Shown: positions 9,999 through 20,120 of the stretch, one piece after another
Position numbering within the stretch: position 1 is the stretch's first letter
Layout: the number at the start of each line of letters is the position of its first letter
DNA from: an uncultured Tateyamaria sp.
GTDB lineage: Bacteria > Pseudomonadota > Alphaproteobacteria > Rhodobacterales > Rhodobacteraceae
Reading direction: 5' to 3'
NCBI RefSeq assembly: GCF_947496075.1
Contig: NZ_CANMBJ010000002.1
Location: forward strand, 868,001 to 932,000
Length of the DNA stretch: 64,000 nt
Position numbers and translations under genes: made by a program
Notes under the pieces: generated by a model
What the model saw: only the letters and a program-made list of their open reading frames with translations
Databases searched by the model: none
What the model was told of the DNA's origin: nothing

Positions 9999-10011
9999 CT
10001 TCCGCCGGAAG
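9999..10011. repeat. short palindrome between nuoD and nuoE
   Basis: CTTCCG-C-CGGAAG is a perfect 6-base inverted repeat around one central base in the 74-base gap between nuoD and nuoE. It could form a small intercistronic hairpin. It has no T-run after it, so it is not a terminator. It may be chance. Confidence 0.3.
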
Positions 10012-10048
10012 CTCCCGCAGTTTCCACGCAGACCAAGGGAAGACCATA

Positions 10049-11188
10049 ATGCTCCGCCGTCTCCACTCAGAACAACCAGACAGCTTCGCGTTCACCCCGG
10101 ACAACCAGGCATGGGCCGAAGCGCAGATCACCAAGTACCCCGAGGGCCGTCAGGCCAGCGCCATCATTCCGCTGCTGTGGCGTGCGCAGGAACAAGAGGG
10201 CTGGCTGACCCGTCCGGCGATCGAAGCAGTCGCGGACATGCTGGACCTCGCCTATATCCGCGCGCTGGAAGTGGCCTCTTTCTACTTCATGTTCCAACTA
10301 CAACCCGTTGGTTCTGTTGCCCATATTCAGGTTTGCGGCACGACATCCTGTATGATCTGCGGGGCTGAAGATCTCGTCGCGGTCTGCAAGGACAAGATTG
10401 CCCCAAAAGCGCATCAGTTGTCCGTCGATGGCAAGTTTTCATGGGAGGAAGTCGAATGCCTCGGCTCCTGCGCCAACGCGCCCATGGCCCAGATCGGCAA
10501 GGATTATTACGAAGATCTGACCGCTGCGCGGATGGGAGAAATCATCGACGAACTGGCCGCTGGCACAGTGCCAACGCCCGGGCCGCAGAACGGGCGCTAC
10601 GCGTCAGAACCCTTGAGCGGTCTGACCAGCCTCAAGGAATTTGACAGTGGGCATACGAAATACAACGCCTCTGTTCAGCTCGCCACGGACATTGGCGACA
10701 CGGTCAAGCGTATCGACGGGGCCGAGGTGCCATTGCTGGCACCATGGGGGAAGGCGAACGCATCGGCGGATGCCAGCAACGCCAATGAAAAGCCTGCCGC
10801 GAAGGTGGCGAAGGCCAAGGCGAAATCCAAAGCGGACGCACCGGTAACGAAGAATAAATCCAAGGAAAAACAAAAGGGTACCGCTGTCCCCGCGGGGACA
10901 AAACCCACGTTGCTTTCGGAAGCACGCGATGGCGGGGCGGACGATCTCAAGCTGATCAAAGGCGTCGGACCCAAGCTGGAGGGTGTTCTGAACGGCATCG
11001 GCGTGTTCCACTATGACCAGATCGCAGCCTGGAGTGATAACGAAGTCGCTTGGGCGGATCAGAACCTCGTGGGCTTCAAAGGTCGGGTGAGCCGTGACAA
11101 TTGGGTCACGCAGGCGCAGGCCCTCGCGCGGGGAGAAGAGACAGAATTTTCCCAACGCGCGAAAAAAGACGATATCTATAAAGAATAA
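10049..11188 (+). CDS. nuoE: NADH-quinone oxidoreductase subunit E with C-terminal helix-hairpin-helix extension
   Basis: A 379-residue protein, much longer than the roughly 160-240 residues usual for NuoE. Residues 1-165 are the thioredoxin-like [2Fe-2S] subunit (cluster N1a), with ligands Cys96, Cys101, Cys137 and Cys141 ([11 protein letters not shown] and CLGSCANAP). After a linker comes an Ala/Lys-rich low-complexity stretch (about 240-285) and then a globular tail (285-379) with [19 protein letters not shown], a helix-hairpin-helix motif, and [12 protein letters not shown]. The same tail ends the next gene. Such a fold normally contacts nucleic acid or mediates protein packing; its role on complex I is unknown. 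Confidence 0.93.
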   Translation: MLRRLHSEQPDSFAFTPDNQAWAEAQITKYPEGRQASAIIPLLWRAQEQEGWLTRPAIEAVADMLDLAYIRALEVASFYFMFQLQPVGSVAHIQVCGTTSCMICGAEDLVAVCKDKIAPKAHQLSVDGKFSWEEVECLGSCANAPMAQIGKDYYEDLTAARMGEIIDELAAGTVPTPGPQNGRYASEPLSGLTSLKEFDSGHTKYNASVQLATDIGDTVKRIDGAEVPLLAPWGKANASADASNANEKPAAKVAKAKAKSKADAPVTKNKSKEKQKGTAVPAGTKPTLLSEARDGGADDLKLIKGVGPKLEGVLNGIGVFHYDQIAAWSDNEVAWADQNLVGFKGRVSRDNWVTQAQALARGEETEFSQRAKKDDIYKE

Positions 11189-11214
11189 CATCCTTAAACA
11201 GGAGAGGTATCGTT

Positions 11215-11976
11215 ATGAACAAGAACGAGGGAATGATCAGTTGCGCAGTGGGCTGCTGGCTGGTCGCGCTGCTGGGTGGTGTTTTGGCAGCGATGCTGCT
11301 GATGGTGCTGGGCGGTTGGACGTTTATGCAGGGCGTGTTTATGGGCGTCGTTGTATTTGTCGTCGCCGGTGCGCTTCTCAGCTGGATCATTTGCAAACCG
11401 CTACCGGCGGTCGGCGAAGCATCAGTTGACGCGGCGAAACCGGAAGAGGCTCCGCGCCCTGCTGCAAAATCGACAGCTCCAGCCGCTGCAGCCTCCGCAG
11501 CTACGACCGCAGAACCGGAGATCAAACCTTCGACACCGTTGCCGGGCGAAGCTGATCTAGCGGCACGCAAGGGCGAATGGAAATACGAGGCTGAGCCGAA
11601 GGCCGACGAAAAGCCAAAGGCGAAGAAAGCTGCCAAGAAACCCGCGGCCAAGAAAAAAGCCGCCGAGCCAGCCGCTGCGCCAGGCGAGGGCACCAAGCCC
11701 GAGACGCTTTCAGCCGCACGCGAGGGCGGTCCTGACAACTTGAAAGAGATCAAGGGCGTCGGGCCAAAGCTTGAGGCGCTTTTGCATTCAATGGGCTTCT
11801 ATCATTTCGATCAGGTTGCGGGCTGGGGTGCTGACGAGGTGGCCTGGGTTGATCAGAACCTGCAGGGTTTCAAGGGCCGTGTTAGCCGCGACGACTGGGT
11901 CGCGCAGGCCAAGATTCTTGCCGAGGGCGGTGAAACCGAGTTCTCCAAGAAGGTTGGCAAGGGCGACGTTTACTAA
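11215..11976 (+). CDS. membrane-anchored helix-hairpin-helix protein, paralogous to the NuoE tail
   Basis: A 253-residue protein with two N-terminal transmembrane helices (about 8-30 and 36-58), a long Ala/Pro/Lys-rich linker (about 65-155) and a C-terminal domain (about 160-253). The domain matches the NuoE tail along its full length, by eye roughly 60 of 92 aligned residues identical, including [17 protein letters not shown] and [12 protein letters not shown]. The start ATG follows CAGGAGAGG. Position and similarity suggest duplication from NuoE, or the reverse, with one copy on the peripheral arm and one in the membrane. A role in complex I stability is inference. Confidence 0.7.
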   Translation: MNKNEGMISCAVGCWLVALLGGVLAAMLLMVLGGWTFMQGVFMGVVVFVVAGALLSWIICKPLPAVGEASVDAAKPEEAPRPAAKSTAPAAAASAATTAEPEIKPSTPLPGEADLAARKGEWKYEAEPKADEKPKAKKAAKKPAAKKKAAEPAAAPGEGTKPETLSAAREGGPDNLKEIKGVGPKLEALLHSMGFYHFDQVAGWGADEVAWVDQNLQGFKGRVSRDDWVAQAKILAEGGETEFSKKVGKGDVY

Positions 11977-11979
11977 CGC

Positions 11980-12198
11980 ATGTCTGATCAGCTTGATCCG
12001 AAACTGGCCCGGCAGGGTCGTATCGCGGCCCTTGTCATTGCAGGGGCCGCTTTGTTGTCTGTGTTCGCGCCGGTGATTGTGCAGGGCCTTGGTTTACCTG
12101 CGCGTTACGAAATTCTGATTTTGCTTTTTGCACTGGCTGCGTTCATTTGGTCTCTGGTGGTTGCCATCAGGATTTGGCAAAAGAGCCGCGACAACTGA
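11980..12198 (+). CDS. DUF5337-type small membrane protein
   Basis: A 72-residue protein with a short basic N-terminus ([14 protein letters not shown]), two predicted transmembrane helices and a charged end (RIWQKSRDN). The pattern matches what I recall as DUF5337, small proteins seen in nuo operons of Rhodobacteraceae. It starts four bases after the stop of the preceding gene and is followed by nuoF. Its function is unknown; an accessory complex I subunit or assembly factor is the natural guess from context. Confidence 0.65.
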   Translation: MSDQLDPKLARQGRIAALVIAGAALLSVFAPVIVQGLGLPARYEILILLFALAAFIWSLVVAIRIWQKSRDN

Positions 12199-12238
12199 TG
12201 GCCCCGCGCACAGGGCTTCAAGGCAAAGGATAACACCC

Positions 12239-13519
12239 ATGCTGGCTGACAAGGATCGTATCTTTACCAATATCTACGGTATGCACGACCGCACGCTGAA
12301 AGGTGCGCAGGCGCGTGGGCATTGGGATGGCACGGACAAGCTGATCCAGAAGGGTCGCGACTGGATCGTGCAAGAGATGAAGGACAGCGGCCTGCGCGGT
12401 CGTGGCGGTGCTGGATTTCCCACCGGCCTGAAATGGTCCTTCATGCCCAAGGAAAGTGACGGGCGTCCAAGCTATCTTGTTGTAAACGCAGATGAATCAG
12501 AGCCGGGCACGTGCAAGGACCGCGAGATCATGCGCCATGATCCGCACACGCTGGTCGAAGGGTGTTTGATTGCGTCCTTCGCTATGAACGCTAACGCTTG
12601 CTACATCTACATCCGTGGCGAATACATCCGGGAAAAGGAAGCGCTGCAGGCAGCCATTGATGAAGCCTACGACGCTGGCTTGGTTGGCAAGAACGCCGCA
12701 GGGTCAGGCTGGGATTTCGAAATTTACCTGCACCATGGGGCAGGGGCCTATATCTGCGGTGAGGAAACCGCCCTGCTTGAATCGCTCGAAGGCAAGAAGG
12801 GTATGCCCCGCATGAAGCCGCCATTCCCGGCGGGCGCGGGCCTTTATGGTTGCCCGACCACCGTGAACAACGTGGAATCCATTGCGGTTGTTCCGACGAT
12901 CCTGCGCCGTGGCGCGTCGTGGTTCTCTGGCTTTGGTCGTCCGAACAACGCCGGGACCAAGCTGTTCGCGATCTCTGGCCATGTGAACAACCCCTGTGTC
13001 GTCGAAGAGGCGATGTCCATCAGCTTTGAAGAGTTGATCGAAAAGCATTGTGGCGGCATTCGCGGCGGATGGGATAACCTCAAGGCCGTCATCCCCGGCG
13101 GGTCGTCTGTTCCTTGCGTGCGCGGAGAGAAGATGAAAGACGCCATCATGGACTTCGACTATCTGCGGAACGATCTGCAGTCGGGTTTGGGCACGGCGGC
13201 GGTGATCGTGATGGACCAGTCGACCGATATCATCAAGGCGATTTGGCGGCTGTCCAAGTTCTACAAGCACGAAAGCTGCGGTCAGTGCACGCCATGCCGC
13301 GAAGGCACGGGCTGGATGATGCGCGTGATGGACCGTCTGGTGCGCGGCGAGGCGGAGGTCGAAGAGATCGACATGCTGCTCGACGTGACCAAGCAGGTCG
13401 AAGGGCACACGATCTGTGCGCTGGGTGACGCGGCGGCTTGGCCGATCCAGGGGCTGATCCGGAATTTCCGAGATGAGATTGAGGATCGGATCGCAGGCAA
13501 GCGGATCGCGGCGGAGTGA
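12239..13519 (+). CDS. nuoF: NADH-quinone oxidoreductase subunit F (NADH- and FMN-binding)
   Basis: A 426-residue peripheral subunit where NADH is oxidised; it binds FMN and the [4Fe-4S] cluster N3. [16 protein letters not shown] (about 51-66) is the NADH site and [19 protein letters not shown] the FMN site. The cluster ligands are Cys347, Cys350, Cys353 ([11 protein letters not shown]) and Cys393 ([10 protein letters not shown]). The ATG at 12239 is chosen because [11 protein letters not shown] is the conserved N-terminus; the longer upstream frame runs into the preceding gene. Length is normal. Confidence 0.97.
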   Translation: MLADKDRIFTNIYGMHDRTLKGAQARGHWDGTDKLIQKGRDWIVQEMKDSGLRGRGGAGFPTGLKWSFMPKESDGRPSYLVVNADESEPGTCKDREIMRHDPHTLVEGCLIASFAMNANACYIYIRGEYIREKEALQAAIDEAYDAGLVGKNAAGSGWDFEIYLHHGAGAYICGEETALLESLEGKKGMPRMKPPFPAGAGLYGCPTTVNNVESIAVVPTILRRGASWFSGFGRPNNAGTKLFAISGHVNNPCVVEEAMSISFEELIEKHCGGIRGGWDNLKAVIPGGSSVPCVRGEKMKDAIMDFDYLRNDLQSGLGTAAVIVMDQSTDIIKAIWRLSKFYKHESCGQCTPCREGTGWMMRVMDRLVRGEAEVEEIDMLLDVTKQVEGHTICALGDAAAWPIQGLIRNFRDEIEDRIAGKRIAAE

Positions 13520-13554
13520 TGTTACCAGTGCGATGAGAACTGAGTGAGGTAAAT

Positions 13555-13914
13555 TTGCCCAGCGACGATCAAGATAACATCTCACACTTAGGTCTAAAGA
13601 TTGGCATCGTCTTTGGAGGTCTGCTTGGCGCATTCTTGCCAGAAATGATGCCGGTTGGGCACTTAACAACTCCGCCAGTTGTGGTGTTCTTCATGATTAT
13701 CGGTTGCGTACTCGGTGGGATCGTAGGGCTTATCGTGGGTGCATTTGTACCCGATATTTTGTCTAGCATCGAAAAGTCTGTCCGAACGCTTTTGGATATT
13801 CCTAGAAGCCTTTCGCAAGCAATTCTGTCATTGTTCCGTTTCTTGGGGAGCTACTGGTGGGTGATTGTTGCCTTGCTGATTGGTTACTTGGTGGCTTCGC
13901 GATCCGGTGGTTAG
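13555..13914 (+). CDS. hypothetical membrane protein in the nuo operon
   Basis: A 119-residue protein with a Gly-rich hydrophobic half (two helices around residues 14-65 with GLLGAFLPEMM and GCVLGGIVGLIVGAF), a short amphipathic stretch (LLDIPRSLSQAILSLF) and a C-terminal transmembrane helix. The start is TTG at 13555, five bases after a GAGG at 13546-13549; no ATG is available without losing the first segment. It is visibly lower in GC than nuoF and nuoG, like the insert at 7389, so it may be a recent addition. No family is recognised. Confidence 0.55.
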   Translation: MPSDDQDNISHLGLKIGIVFGGLLGAFLPEMMPVGHLTTPPVVVFFMIIGCVLGGIVGLIVGAFVPDILSSIEKSVRTLLDIPRSLSQAILSLFRFLGSYWWVIVALLIGYLVASRSGG

Positions 13915-13923
13915 AAAAAAACG

Positions 13924-14367
13924 ATGCACCTCGCTGAATTCAACATCGGCACTCTAAAGTACGACTGGGAAGATCCGCGCGTGGCGGACTTCCTAAACAA
14001 CCTCGACCGTGTCTATGACATCGCGCGTCGCAGCCCCGGCTATGTCTGGCATCTGGAAGGCGACGAGATGGAAGCGGCGCAGCTTGACCCGAATGGCCCG
14101 CTGGGTGGCAATCCACGCACGGCCAGCACGCTATCGGTCTGGAAAGACGTCGAAAGCCTGCACAACTTCACATTCAACACGGTTCACAAGCAATTCTATG
14201 ACCGCAAGGGCGAATGGTATGATCCGGATCAGGGGTTGCGCTTTGTCATGTGGTGGGTGCCGGAGGGGCACAAGCCTACGATCAGCGAGGCAATCGACCG
14301 CTTCCATCATCTTGAAAACCATGGCAATACTGACGACGCCTTTGGCTGGGATCACCTGCCGCAGTAA
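13924..14367 (+). CDS. DUF3291 domain-containing protein
   Basis: A 147-residue soluble protein of the DUF3291 type: MHLAEFNIGTLKYDWEDPRV at the start, GYVWHLEGDE, a mid-region WKDVESLHNFTFNTVHKQFY and WWVPEGHKPTISEAIDR near the end. The family appears to have a dimeric alpha/beta-barrel fold distantly like antibiotic-biosynthesis monooxygenases; no reaction is established. It lies among the extra genes between nuoF and nuoG and returns to high GC, unlike its upstream neighbour. Confidence 0.75.
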   Translation: MHLAEFNIGTLKYDWEDPRVADFLNNLDRVYDIARRSPGYVWHLEGDEMEAAQLDPNGPLGGNPRTASTLSVWKDVESLHNFTFNTVHKQFYDRKGEWYDPDQGLRFVMWWVPEGHKPTISEAIDRFHHLENHGNTDDAFGWDHLPQ

Positions 14368-14395
14368 GGCCAGAACCCCGGGGGAGGAGACCGCA

Positions 14396-14770
14396 TTGAC
14401 CAAGACAAGAACCCGTGCACTGCCAGATATGCGCCCAGCACTTTTGACCGGTGCACTGCTGATCGCGGCTTTGCTGCTGTCTGCTTGTCAGGAACGGCGT
14501 TCCGAGCGTGTCGCCTTTGATGGCGTGTTTTTCCGGGCAAGTTCAGGCAAAGTCGACAAGCAGCGGGAACAATTCGAAGTAAGCGTGAGCCCGGTCTCTG
14601 CATCCCTTGAGGGTGCCCGTGAAGCGGGGCGCTATGAAGCCGTGCGCTATTGCATCAATCAGTTTGGTTCTTCTGATATCGCTTGGATCGAAGGGCCGGA
14701 TGCCGAGGACGGCAGGCTGCGCATTTCCGGAGATAAGCTGCTCTTGCGAGGCACCTGCACGCCGGCGTGA
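14396..14770 (+). CDS. putative lipoprotein in the nuo operon
   Basis: A 124-residue protein with a basic N-terminus, a hydrophobic stretch and a lipobox (LLLSAC), so it should be lipid-anchored after export. The mature part is small and polar with two further cysteines (YCINQFG and RGTCTPA) that could pair. The start is TTG at 14396, supported by GGGGGAGGAG six bases upstream (14380-14389); the next in-frame ATG, in LPDMRPALL, would still keep the signal. No family is recognised. Confidence 0.6.
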   Translation: MTKTRTRALPDMRPALLTGALLIAALLLSACQERRSERVAFDGVFFRASSGKVDKQREQFEVSVSPVSASLEGAREAGRYEAVRYCINQFGSSDIAWIEGPDAEDGRLRISGDKLLLRGTCTPA

Positions 14771-14890
14771 TAACAACCCGTTTTCAAGGCGACATTTTGC
14801 GTCCTGACGGGTTGTGTCGGCCCGTGTTATTGCATAGCACAGACCTGCTTTCCCACATGGCGTCAAAGTGATGCAGCACGTGGAGAGAAA

Positions 14891-15292
14891 ATGATGCGCG
14901 CGATGACCATGGCCTTGATCCTTAGCCTGACTGCCGGGATAGCCTCGGCGAAGCCACACCTTCGGGATGTGCCTGAAATCGACGGTACCATTCTGGCGAT
15001 TGGGATCGCGGACGAGATCCGCAAGAACTGCCCGAGTATTTCGGCCCGGATGTTTAGGGCGTTTAGCGTTGCGAACGGGTTGAAGGCCCGTGCCCGGAAC
15101 CTGGGCTACTCGGATGAAGAGATTGATGCCTACCGCAATTCTGACGCTGAACGGGAGCGGCTGAAGGCAAAGCGCAGGGCGTATCTGAAACAAGGCGGCG
15201 TGACCGCTAGCCAGCCGGCAAGCTACTGTGCGCTTGGCCGCGCAGAAATCAAAAAAGGCGGCCAGATCGGCGCCCTACTGAGGATGAACTGA
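14891..15292 (+). CDS. DUF5333-type secreted protein
   Basis: A 133-residue protein with a signal peptide (MTMALILSLTAGIASA) and a mature domain with two cysteines (RKNCPSIS and ASYCALG). The motifs ARARNLGYSDEEIDAYRNS and RERLKAKRRAYLKQ fit what I recall as DUF5333, a periplasmic family of Rhodobacteraceae. It ends three bases before nuoG. The signal implies it sits on the periplasmic side of the membrane arm or is unrelated to complex I. Function unknown. Confidence 0.65.
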   Translation: MMRAMTMALILSLTAGIASAKPHLRDVPEIDGTILAIGIADEIRKNCPSISARMFRAFSVANGLKARARNLGYSDEEIDAYRNSDAERERLKAKRRAYLKQGGVTASQPASYCALGRAEIKKGGQIGALLRMN

Positions 15293-15295
15293 CGC

Positions 15296-17314
15296 ATGAG
15301 CGACCTCCGCAAGATCATCATCGACGGCAACGAGATCGAGGTGGACGGGGCAATGACCCTGATCCAGGCCTGTGAAGAGGCGGGGATCGAAATTCCGCGC
15401 TTCTGTTATCACGAGCGTCTGTCGATCGCTGGCAATTGCCGGATGTGTCTTGTGGAAGTTGTGGGCGGTCCACCCAAGCCCGCGGCGTCCTGCGCGATGC
15501 AGGTGCGTGACTTGCGCCCCGGTCCCGAAGGGCAGCCGCCGGTCGTGAAAACCAATTCGCCCATGGTCAAGAAGGCCCGCGAGGGCGTGATGGAATTCCT
15601 GCTGATCAACCACCCGCTGGATTGCCCGATCTGCGACCAGGGCGGTGAGTGTGATCTGCAGGATCAGGCAATGGCTTACGGTGTCGATTTCAGCCGCTTC
15701 CGCGAGCCAAAGCGTGCCGTGGATGATCTGGATCTTGGTCCGCTTGTTGAAACCCACATGACCCGCTGTATCTCCTGCACCCGCTGCGTGCGGTTCACGA
15801 CCGAGGTCGCGGGCATTACGCAGATGGGTCAAACAGGCCGAGGTGAAGACAGCGAGATCACGTCCTATCTGGGCGAGACATTGGATTCGAACCTGCAGGG
15901 CAACATCATTGATCTGTGCCCCGTGGGTGCACTGGTGTCGAAACCCTATGCGTTCACCGCCCGTCCTTGGGAACTGACCAAGACCGAGAGCATCGACGTG
16001 ATGGATGCGCTTGGGTCCTCCATCCGCGTGGACACCAAGGGCCGCGAGGTCATGCGTTTCCTGCCGCTCAACCACGACGGCACGAACGAAGAATGGATTT
16101 CCGACAAGACCCGCTTCGTGTGGGACGGCCTGCGTCGTCAGCGGCTTGATCGGCCGTATATCCGCGAGAATGGCAAGCTGCGTCCAGCTTCTTGGGGTGA
16201 GGCATTGGGCAAAGCGTCGGATGCGATCAAGGGCGCGTCTTCGCTCGCCGGTTTGGTCGGTGATCTGGCTTCGGTTGAAGCCGCCTATGCGCTCAAGGAG
16301 CTGATCGAAGGGCAGGGCGGTCTCGTCGAATGCCGCACTGATGGCGCGAAGCTGCCCTCGGGCAACCGGGCCGCATATGTCGGGACGGCTGCTGTTGAAG
16401 ACATCGACACAGCTGAAGCAATCATGCTGATCGGCACCAACCCGCGTCTGGAGGCGCCCGTGTTGAACGCGCGTATCCGCAAGGCCTGGGCACGTGGCGC
16501 CAATGTGGGTGTGATCGGTGAGATGCCGGACCTGACCTATGAGGCGAACCACATCGGGACAGATGCAACCGTCATCAATGATCTGCTCAAGCGTGATCAT
16601 TCAGAGGTGCAGGAAAAGCCGTCGATCATAGTTGTCGGCATGGGTGCCCTGACCCGGGGTGATGGCGCGGCAATCCTTGCCGGGGCGCAGGCGCTGGCGG
16701 AAAGCACCAAGTCGGGCCTTATGATCCTGCACACGGCAGCGGGCCGCGTCGGTGCGATGGATATTGGCGCCACAAATCCTGATGCAATGACGGCCATTGA
16801 GAAAGCGGATGTCATCTACAACCTTGGCGCCGATGAAATCGAAATCGGTGACGGGGCGTTTGTCATCTACCAGGGCAGCCATGGCGACCGCGGCGCGCAT
16901 CGTGCCGATGTGATCCTGCCGGGGGCGGCCTACACCGAAGAAGGCGGGCTGTTCGTCAACACCGAAGGGCGACCACAGCTGGCGCAACGCGCTGGTTTCG
17001 CACCGGGCGAAGCCAAGGAAAACTGGGCCATCTTGCGTGCGCTGTCGGGTGAGATGAGCGCAACGTTGCCCTACGATAGCCTTGCTACTTTACGTCAGAA
17101 ACTGGTGGGCGACCATCCGCACCTCGGCGATGTGGATGTTGTTGCGGAAAATACTGGGGACGCGTTGGAAGCTGGCAAGATTGAAGGTGGGGTTCTGACT
17201 TCGACCGTCAGCGATTTCTACCTGACCAACCCGATTGCCCGTGCCAGCCAGTTGATGGCCGAACTGAGCGCCAATGCCAAGGCGCGCCGGACCGAGGCAA
17301 TGGCCGCCGAATGA
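15296..17314 (+). CDS. nuoG: NADH-quinone oxidoreductase subunit G
   Basis: A 672-residue peripheral subunit carrying several iron-sulfur clusters. The N-terminal ferredoxin domain has Cys37, Cys48, Cys51 and Cys66 (FCYHE, GNCRMC and ASCAMQV) for N1b. [20 protein letters not shown] gives the His/Cys ligands of N5, and [11 protein letters not shown] with [10 protein letters not shown] gives N4. The C-terminal half is a degenerate molybdopterin-oxidoreductase fold. It lacks the extra N7 motif of the longer enterobacterial subunits, as usual for alphaproteobacteria. Its stop overlaps the next ATG. Confidence 0.97.
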   Translation: MSDLRKIIIDGNEIEVDGAMTLIQACEEAGIEIPRFCYHERLSIAGNCRMCLVEVVGGPPKPAASCAMQVRDLRPGPEGQPPVVKTNSPMVKKAREGVMEFLLINHPLDCPICDQGGECDLQDQAMAYGVDFSRFREPKRAVDDLDLGPLVETHMTRCISCTRCVRFTTEVAGITQMGQTGRGEDSEITSYLGETLDSNLQGNIIDLCPVGALVSKPYAFTARPWELTKTESIDVMDALGSSIRVDTKGREVMRFLPLNHDGTNEEWISDKTRFVWDGLRRQRLDRPYIRENGKLRPASWGEALGKASDAIKGASSLAGLVGDLASVEAAYALKELIEGQGGLVECRTDGAKLPSGNRAAYVGTAAVEDIDTAEAIMLIGTNPRLEAPVLNARIRKAWARGANVGVIGEMPDLTYEANHIGTDATVINDLLKRDHSEVQEKPSIIVVGMGALTRGDGAAILAGAQALAESTKSGLMILHTAAGRVGAMDIGATNPDAMTAIEKADVIYNLGADEIEIGDGAFVIYQGSHGDRGAHRADVILPGAAYTEEGGLFVNTEGRPQLAQRAGFAPGEAKENWAILRALSGEMSATLPYDSLATLRQKLVGDHPHLGDVDVVAENTGDALEAGKIEGGVLTSTVSDFYLTNPIARASQLMAELSANAKARRTEAMAAE

Positions 17315-17691
17315 AGGCCAGTTGGCTCATATCCCTGACACCGCTTATGGCCTGCGAACCCGTGCCGACAGCTGAACAGTTCATCCCCGACTACCGTGGG
17401 GTCGAAACGAAGCTCTTGGCCGAGGATCTTGTGCAGTTTGATGTTGAGATGACCAACGCGCTGACAGCAGCCGATGTTGAGGACTACGCCGAATGTGTCG
17501 CCGCTGGATATACGTTGATCCGGGGTTGGGGATTTGCGCGTCATTTGCGCACAAATGTGAATGAAGAGGCTGGCGTGTGGAGAGCGGATGCTGTTTACAC
17601 GATTTCGCCAGCCCTCCCGCGTGGGATCAAGACCATCGACGCCGAAGTCGTGGCCGCTGCCTGTGCGGAGAGGGGAATACCGACGGTGTGA
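17311..17691 (+). CDS. putative lipoprotein between nuoG and nuoH
   Basis: A 126-residue protein whose ATG overlaps the nuoG stop (ATGA). The N-terminus [15 protein letters not shown] is a short signal with a lipobox-like LMAC (Cys15), followed by a polar mature domain with two more cysteines (YAECVAAGY and AAACAERG). The hydrophobic core is short, so lipidation is likely rather than certain. No family is recognised. It is at least the third exported protein interleaved in the operon. Confidence 0.6.
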   Translation: MKASWLISLTPLMACEPVPTAEQFIPDYRGVETKLLAEDLVQFDVEMTNALTAADVEDYAECVAAGYTLIRGWGFARHLRTNVNEEAGVWRADAVYTISPALPRGIKTIDAEVVAAACAERGIPTV

Positions 17692-17697
17692 GGACTG

Positions 17698-18735
17698 ATG
17701 GCTGATTTCTTTACCACTCCTGGCGGCATCGCCGTCCTGATTTTGGCCCAAGTGCTGGCCGTCGTGGCGTTCGTCATGATCTCACTCTTGTTCCTGGTCT
17801 ATGGTGACCGCAAGATCTGGGCCGCCGTGCAGATGCGCCGGGGGCCGAACGTGGTGGGTGTCTACGGCCTGCTGCAAACCGTGGCCGACGCACTGAAATA
17901 CGTGGTGAAAGAGGTCGTCGTGCCTGCTGGCGCAGACAAGACCCTGTTCATGCTAGCTCCGATGACCAGTTTCGTACTTGCGATGGTGGCGTGGGCGGTG
18001 ATCCCGTTCAACGATGGTTGGGTGCTGTCCGACATCAATGTTGCCATCCTCTACGTTTTCGCCATCTCGTCGCTTGAGGTTTATGGCGTGATTATTGGCG
18101 GCTGGGCGTCGAACTCGAAATATCCGTTCCTTGGATCGCTGCGGTCCGCAGCACAGATGATTTCCTACGAAGTCAGCATTGGCTTGATCATCATCGGAGT
18201 GATCCTGTCGACCGGGTCGCTGAACTTCGGCGCGATCGTGAACGCACAAGATACAGGCTACGGCTTCTTCGGTTGGTACTGGCTGCCGCACCTGCCGATG
18301 GTGTTCCTGTTCTTCATCAGCGCCTTGGCTGAAACGAACCGTCCGCCGTTCGATCTGCCGGAAGCGGAATCTGAATTGGTCGCCGGCTATCAGGTCGAAT
18401 ACTCCTCGACCCCGTTCCTGCTGTTCATGGCGGGCGAATACATCGCCATCTTCCTGATGTGCGCGCTGATGTCGCTGCTGTTCTTTGGCGGCTGGCTGTC
18501 GCCCATCCCCGGCCTGCCGGACGGCGTGCTGTGGATGGTTGCGAAGATGGCTTTCTTCTTCTTCCTCTTCGCCATGGTGAAGGCGATTACGCCCCGCTAC
18601 CGTTATGACCAGCTGATGCGCTTGGGCTGGAAAGTGTTCCTGCCGTTCAGCCTGGTCTGGGTCGTGTTCGTGGCCTTTGCCGCCAAGTTCGACTGGTTCT
18701 GGGGCATCTATGCCCGCTGGGCCGTAGGGGGCTGA
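17698..18735 (+). CDS. nuoH: NADH-quinone oxidoreductase subunit H
   Basis: A 345-residue membrane subunit with about eight transmembrane helices that connects the quinone cavity to the proton-pumping arm. Conserved parts are [35 protein letters not shown] and the quinone-site loop [19 protein letters not shown]. Length is normal. It begins six bases after the upstream lipoprotein stop. Confidence 0.97.
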   Translation: MADFFTTPGGIAVLILAQVLAVVAFVMISLLFLVYGDRKIWAAVQMRRGPNVVGVYGLLQTVADALKYVVKEVVVPAGADKTLFMLAPMTSFVLAMVAWAVIPFNDGWVLSDINVAILYVFAISSLEVYGVIIGGWASNSKYPFLGSLRSAAQMISYEVSIGLIIIGVILSTGSLNFGAIVNAQDTGYGFFGWYWLPHLPMVFLFFISALAETNRPPFDLPEAESELVAGYQVEYSSTPFLLFMAGEYIAIFLMCALMSLLFFGGWLSPIPGLPDGVLWMVAKMAFFFFLFAMVKAITPRYRYDQLMRLGWKVFLPFSLVWVVFVAFAAKFDWFWGIYARWAVGG

Positions 18736-18736
18736 T

Positions 18737-18931
18737 ATGGGATTGGCCACTGCCATCAATGAAGCGCCGGAACACCATCTGGATGACCTTGTGTCGTTCC
18801 TAAGTTCCGAGTTCGCCATTGGAACGACCGATGAAGACGGGGCGCTTGACCGCGCGGATCCCGGGGAAGTCGTCTCGGCCCTCAAGGCCTGGGCGTATAT
18901 GCATCTTAACGACGGAACACAGGGAGACTAG
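18737..18931 (+). CDS. small acidic hypothetical protein between nuoH and nuoI
   Basis: A 64-residue, strongly acidic, soluble protein ([13 protein letters not shown] and [15 protein letters not shown]) with no signal or membrane segment. The ATG lies one base past the nuoH stop and the gene ends two bases before the nuoI start, so it is tightly packed in the operon. Its codon use resembles the nuo genes. No family is recognised. Confidence 0.55.
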   Translation: MGLATAINEAPEHHLDDLVSFLSSEFAIGTTDEDGALDRADPGEVVSALKAWAYMHLNDGTQGD

Positions 18932-18933
18932 CA

Positions 18934-19428
18934 ATGACGCAGATCGACTACGGCCGCGCCGCCAAATACTTCCTGCTGCAAGACTTCTGGCAAGGTATGA
19001 AGCTGGGGCTCAAGTACTTCTTTGCGCCCAAGGCCACTCTGAACTACCCGCACGAAAAGGGGCCTTTGTCCCCACGTTTCCGCGGCGAGCACGCGCTGCG
19101 CCGCTATCCCAATGGGGAAGAACGCTGTATCGCGTGCAAGCTGTGCGAGGCGATTTGCCCGGCGCAGGCGATTACCATCGACGCTGAACCGCGCGAGGAC
19201 GGCAGCCGCCGCACCACCCGGTATGACATCGACATGACCAAATGCATCTATTGCGGCTTCTGTCAGGAAGCGTGCCCGGTCGATGCCATTGTCGAAGGTC
19301 CGAACTTCGAATTCGCCACCGAGACCCGCGAAGAGCTTTTCTATGACAAGGAAAAGCTGTTGGAGAATGGTGAGCGATGGGAAGCCGAGATCGCACGCAA
19401 TCTTGAACTGGATGCACCGTATCGCTGA
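18934..19428 (+). CDS. nuoI: NADH-quinone oxidoreductase subunit I
   Basis: A 164-residue ferredoxin-like peripheral subunit with two [4Fe-4S] clusters (N6a and N6b). The two Cys sets are Cys65-68-71-75 ([16 protein letters not shown]) and Cys104-107-110-114 ([16 protein letters not shown]). The N-terminal amphipathic helix and [15 protein letters not shown] are typical. Its stop shares a base with the next start. Confidence 0.97.
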   Translation: MTQIDYGRAAKYFLLQDFWQGMKLGLKYFFAPKATLNYPHEKGPLSPRFRGEHALRRYPNGEERCIACKLCEAICPAQAITIDAEPREDGSRRTTRYDIDMTKCIYCGFCQEACPVDAIVEGPNFEFATETREELFYDKEKLLENGERWEAEIARNLELDAPYR

Positions 19429-20120
19429 TGGGAGCCTGGGGACCACATAGCTTTGACAACGATACAGCAGCCGACTTGCTGGAAACGTTGAAAGACCTCG
19501 ATCAGCCGTTCGAGCAGGCCGAAGCTGTTTGCGAAAGCTTTGAGGCAGTGTTTGAGGCATCGGCGGGTGATCTTGATGCGGATCTGGCATCGACAGCGGT
19601 GGCCGGAGCCGAGGTTATTGCGGCGTGTTTGGGTCAGCCGAAGGACGGGGCCGAAGCGCCGTTTGATCTCGAAGCCTCGTTCAAGTTTTACGATGACGCA
19701 GTCGGGATGGCTCTTGCGGCTTTGGACCGGGTGACCACCGCAGGCTCAGAACTGGCTGAACTGTGGGACGAGACCGAAGATGCGAGCACGTGGCGTGCAA
19801 GCGTTGCTGATCTTGCCGCGCGTTTGAAGGCCGCGGCGAAAGTCCATGACCTTGCGACAGATTTCGCACCCGACGTGTCTGAGGCTGACCCTGAACAGGC
19901 GCTGCGCAGTGACGTAGATCAAGTCTATGCCGACATGATGGTTGAGATCGAGCGTCTCGCCGATGGCGCGGCGGGTAACGTTCAAGTCGAGGTTCTGCGC
20001 CATTTGGTGCGCAAGCTGCATCTGATCCACAGCGACATCAACAACACGCGCTATTTTATTGCGGATAGCCTGGATGCACTGACCGCCCGCATCGAAGGTC
20101 TCGAGGGGCAACGCTCATGA
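19428..20120 (+). CDS. DUF4259-like protein with helical C-terminal region
   Basis: A 230-residue soluble protein. The N-terminal [19 protein letters not shown] resembles the start of DUF4259 proteins. The rest is acidic and predicted helical, ending in NVQVEVLRHLVRKLHLIHSD and ADSLDALTARIEGLEGQ, coiled-coil-like. It overlaps the nuoI stop by one base, and its own end overlaps the following gene by four bases. The family function is unknown. Confidence 0.6.
   Translation: MGAWGPHSFDNDTAADLLETLKDLDQPFEQAEAVCESFEAVFEASAGDLDADLASTAVAGAEVIAACLGQPKDGAEAPFDLEASFKFYDDAVGMALAALDRVTTAGSELAELWDETEDASTWRASVADLAARLKAAAKVHDLATDFAPDVSEADPEQALRSDVDQVYADMMVEIERLADGAAGNVQVEVLRHLVRKLHLIHSDINNTRYFIADSLDALTARIEGLEGQRS

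Noticed and set aside
12704-13669. Open frame of 321 codons antisense to nuoF
   Set aside because: Shadow of nuoF; composition is typical of reversed high-GC codons and no motif is seen.
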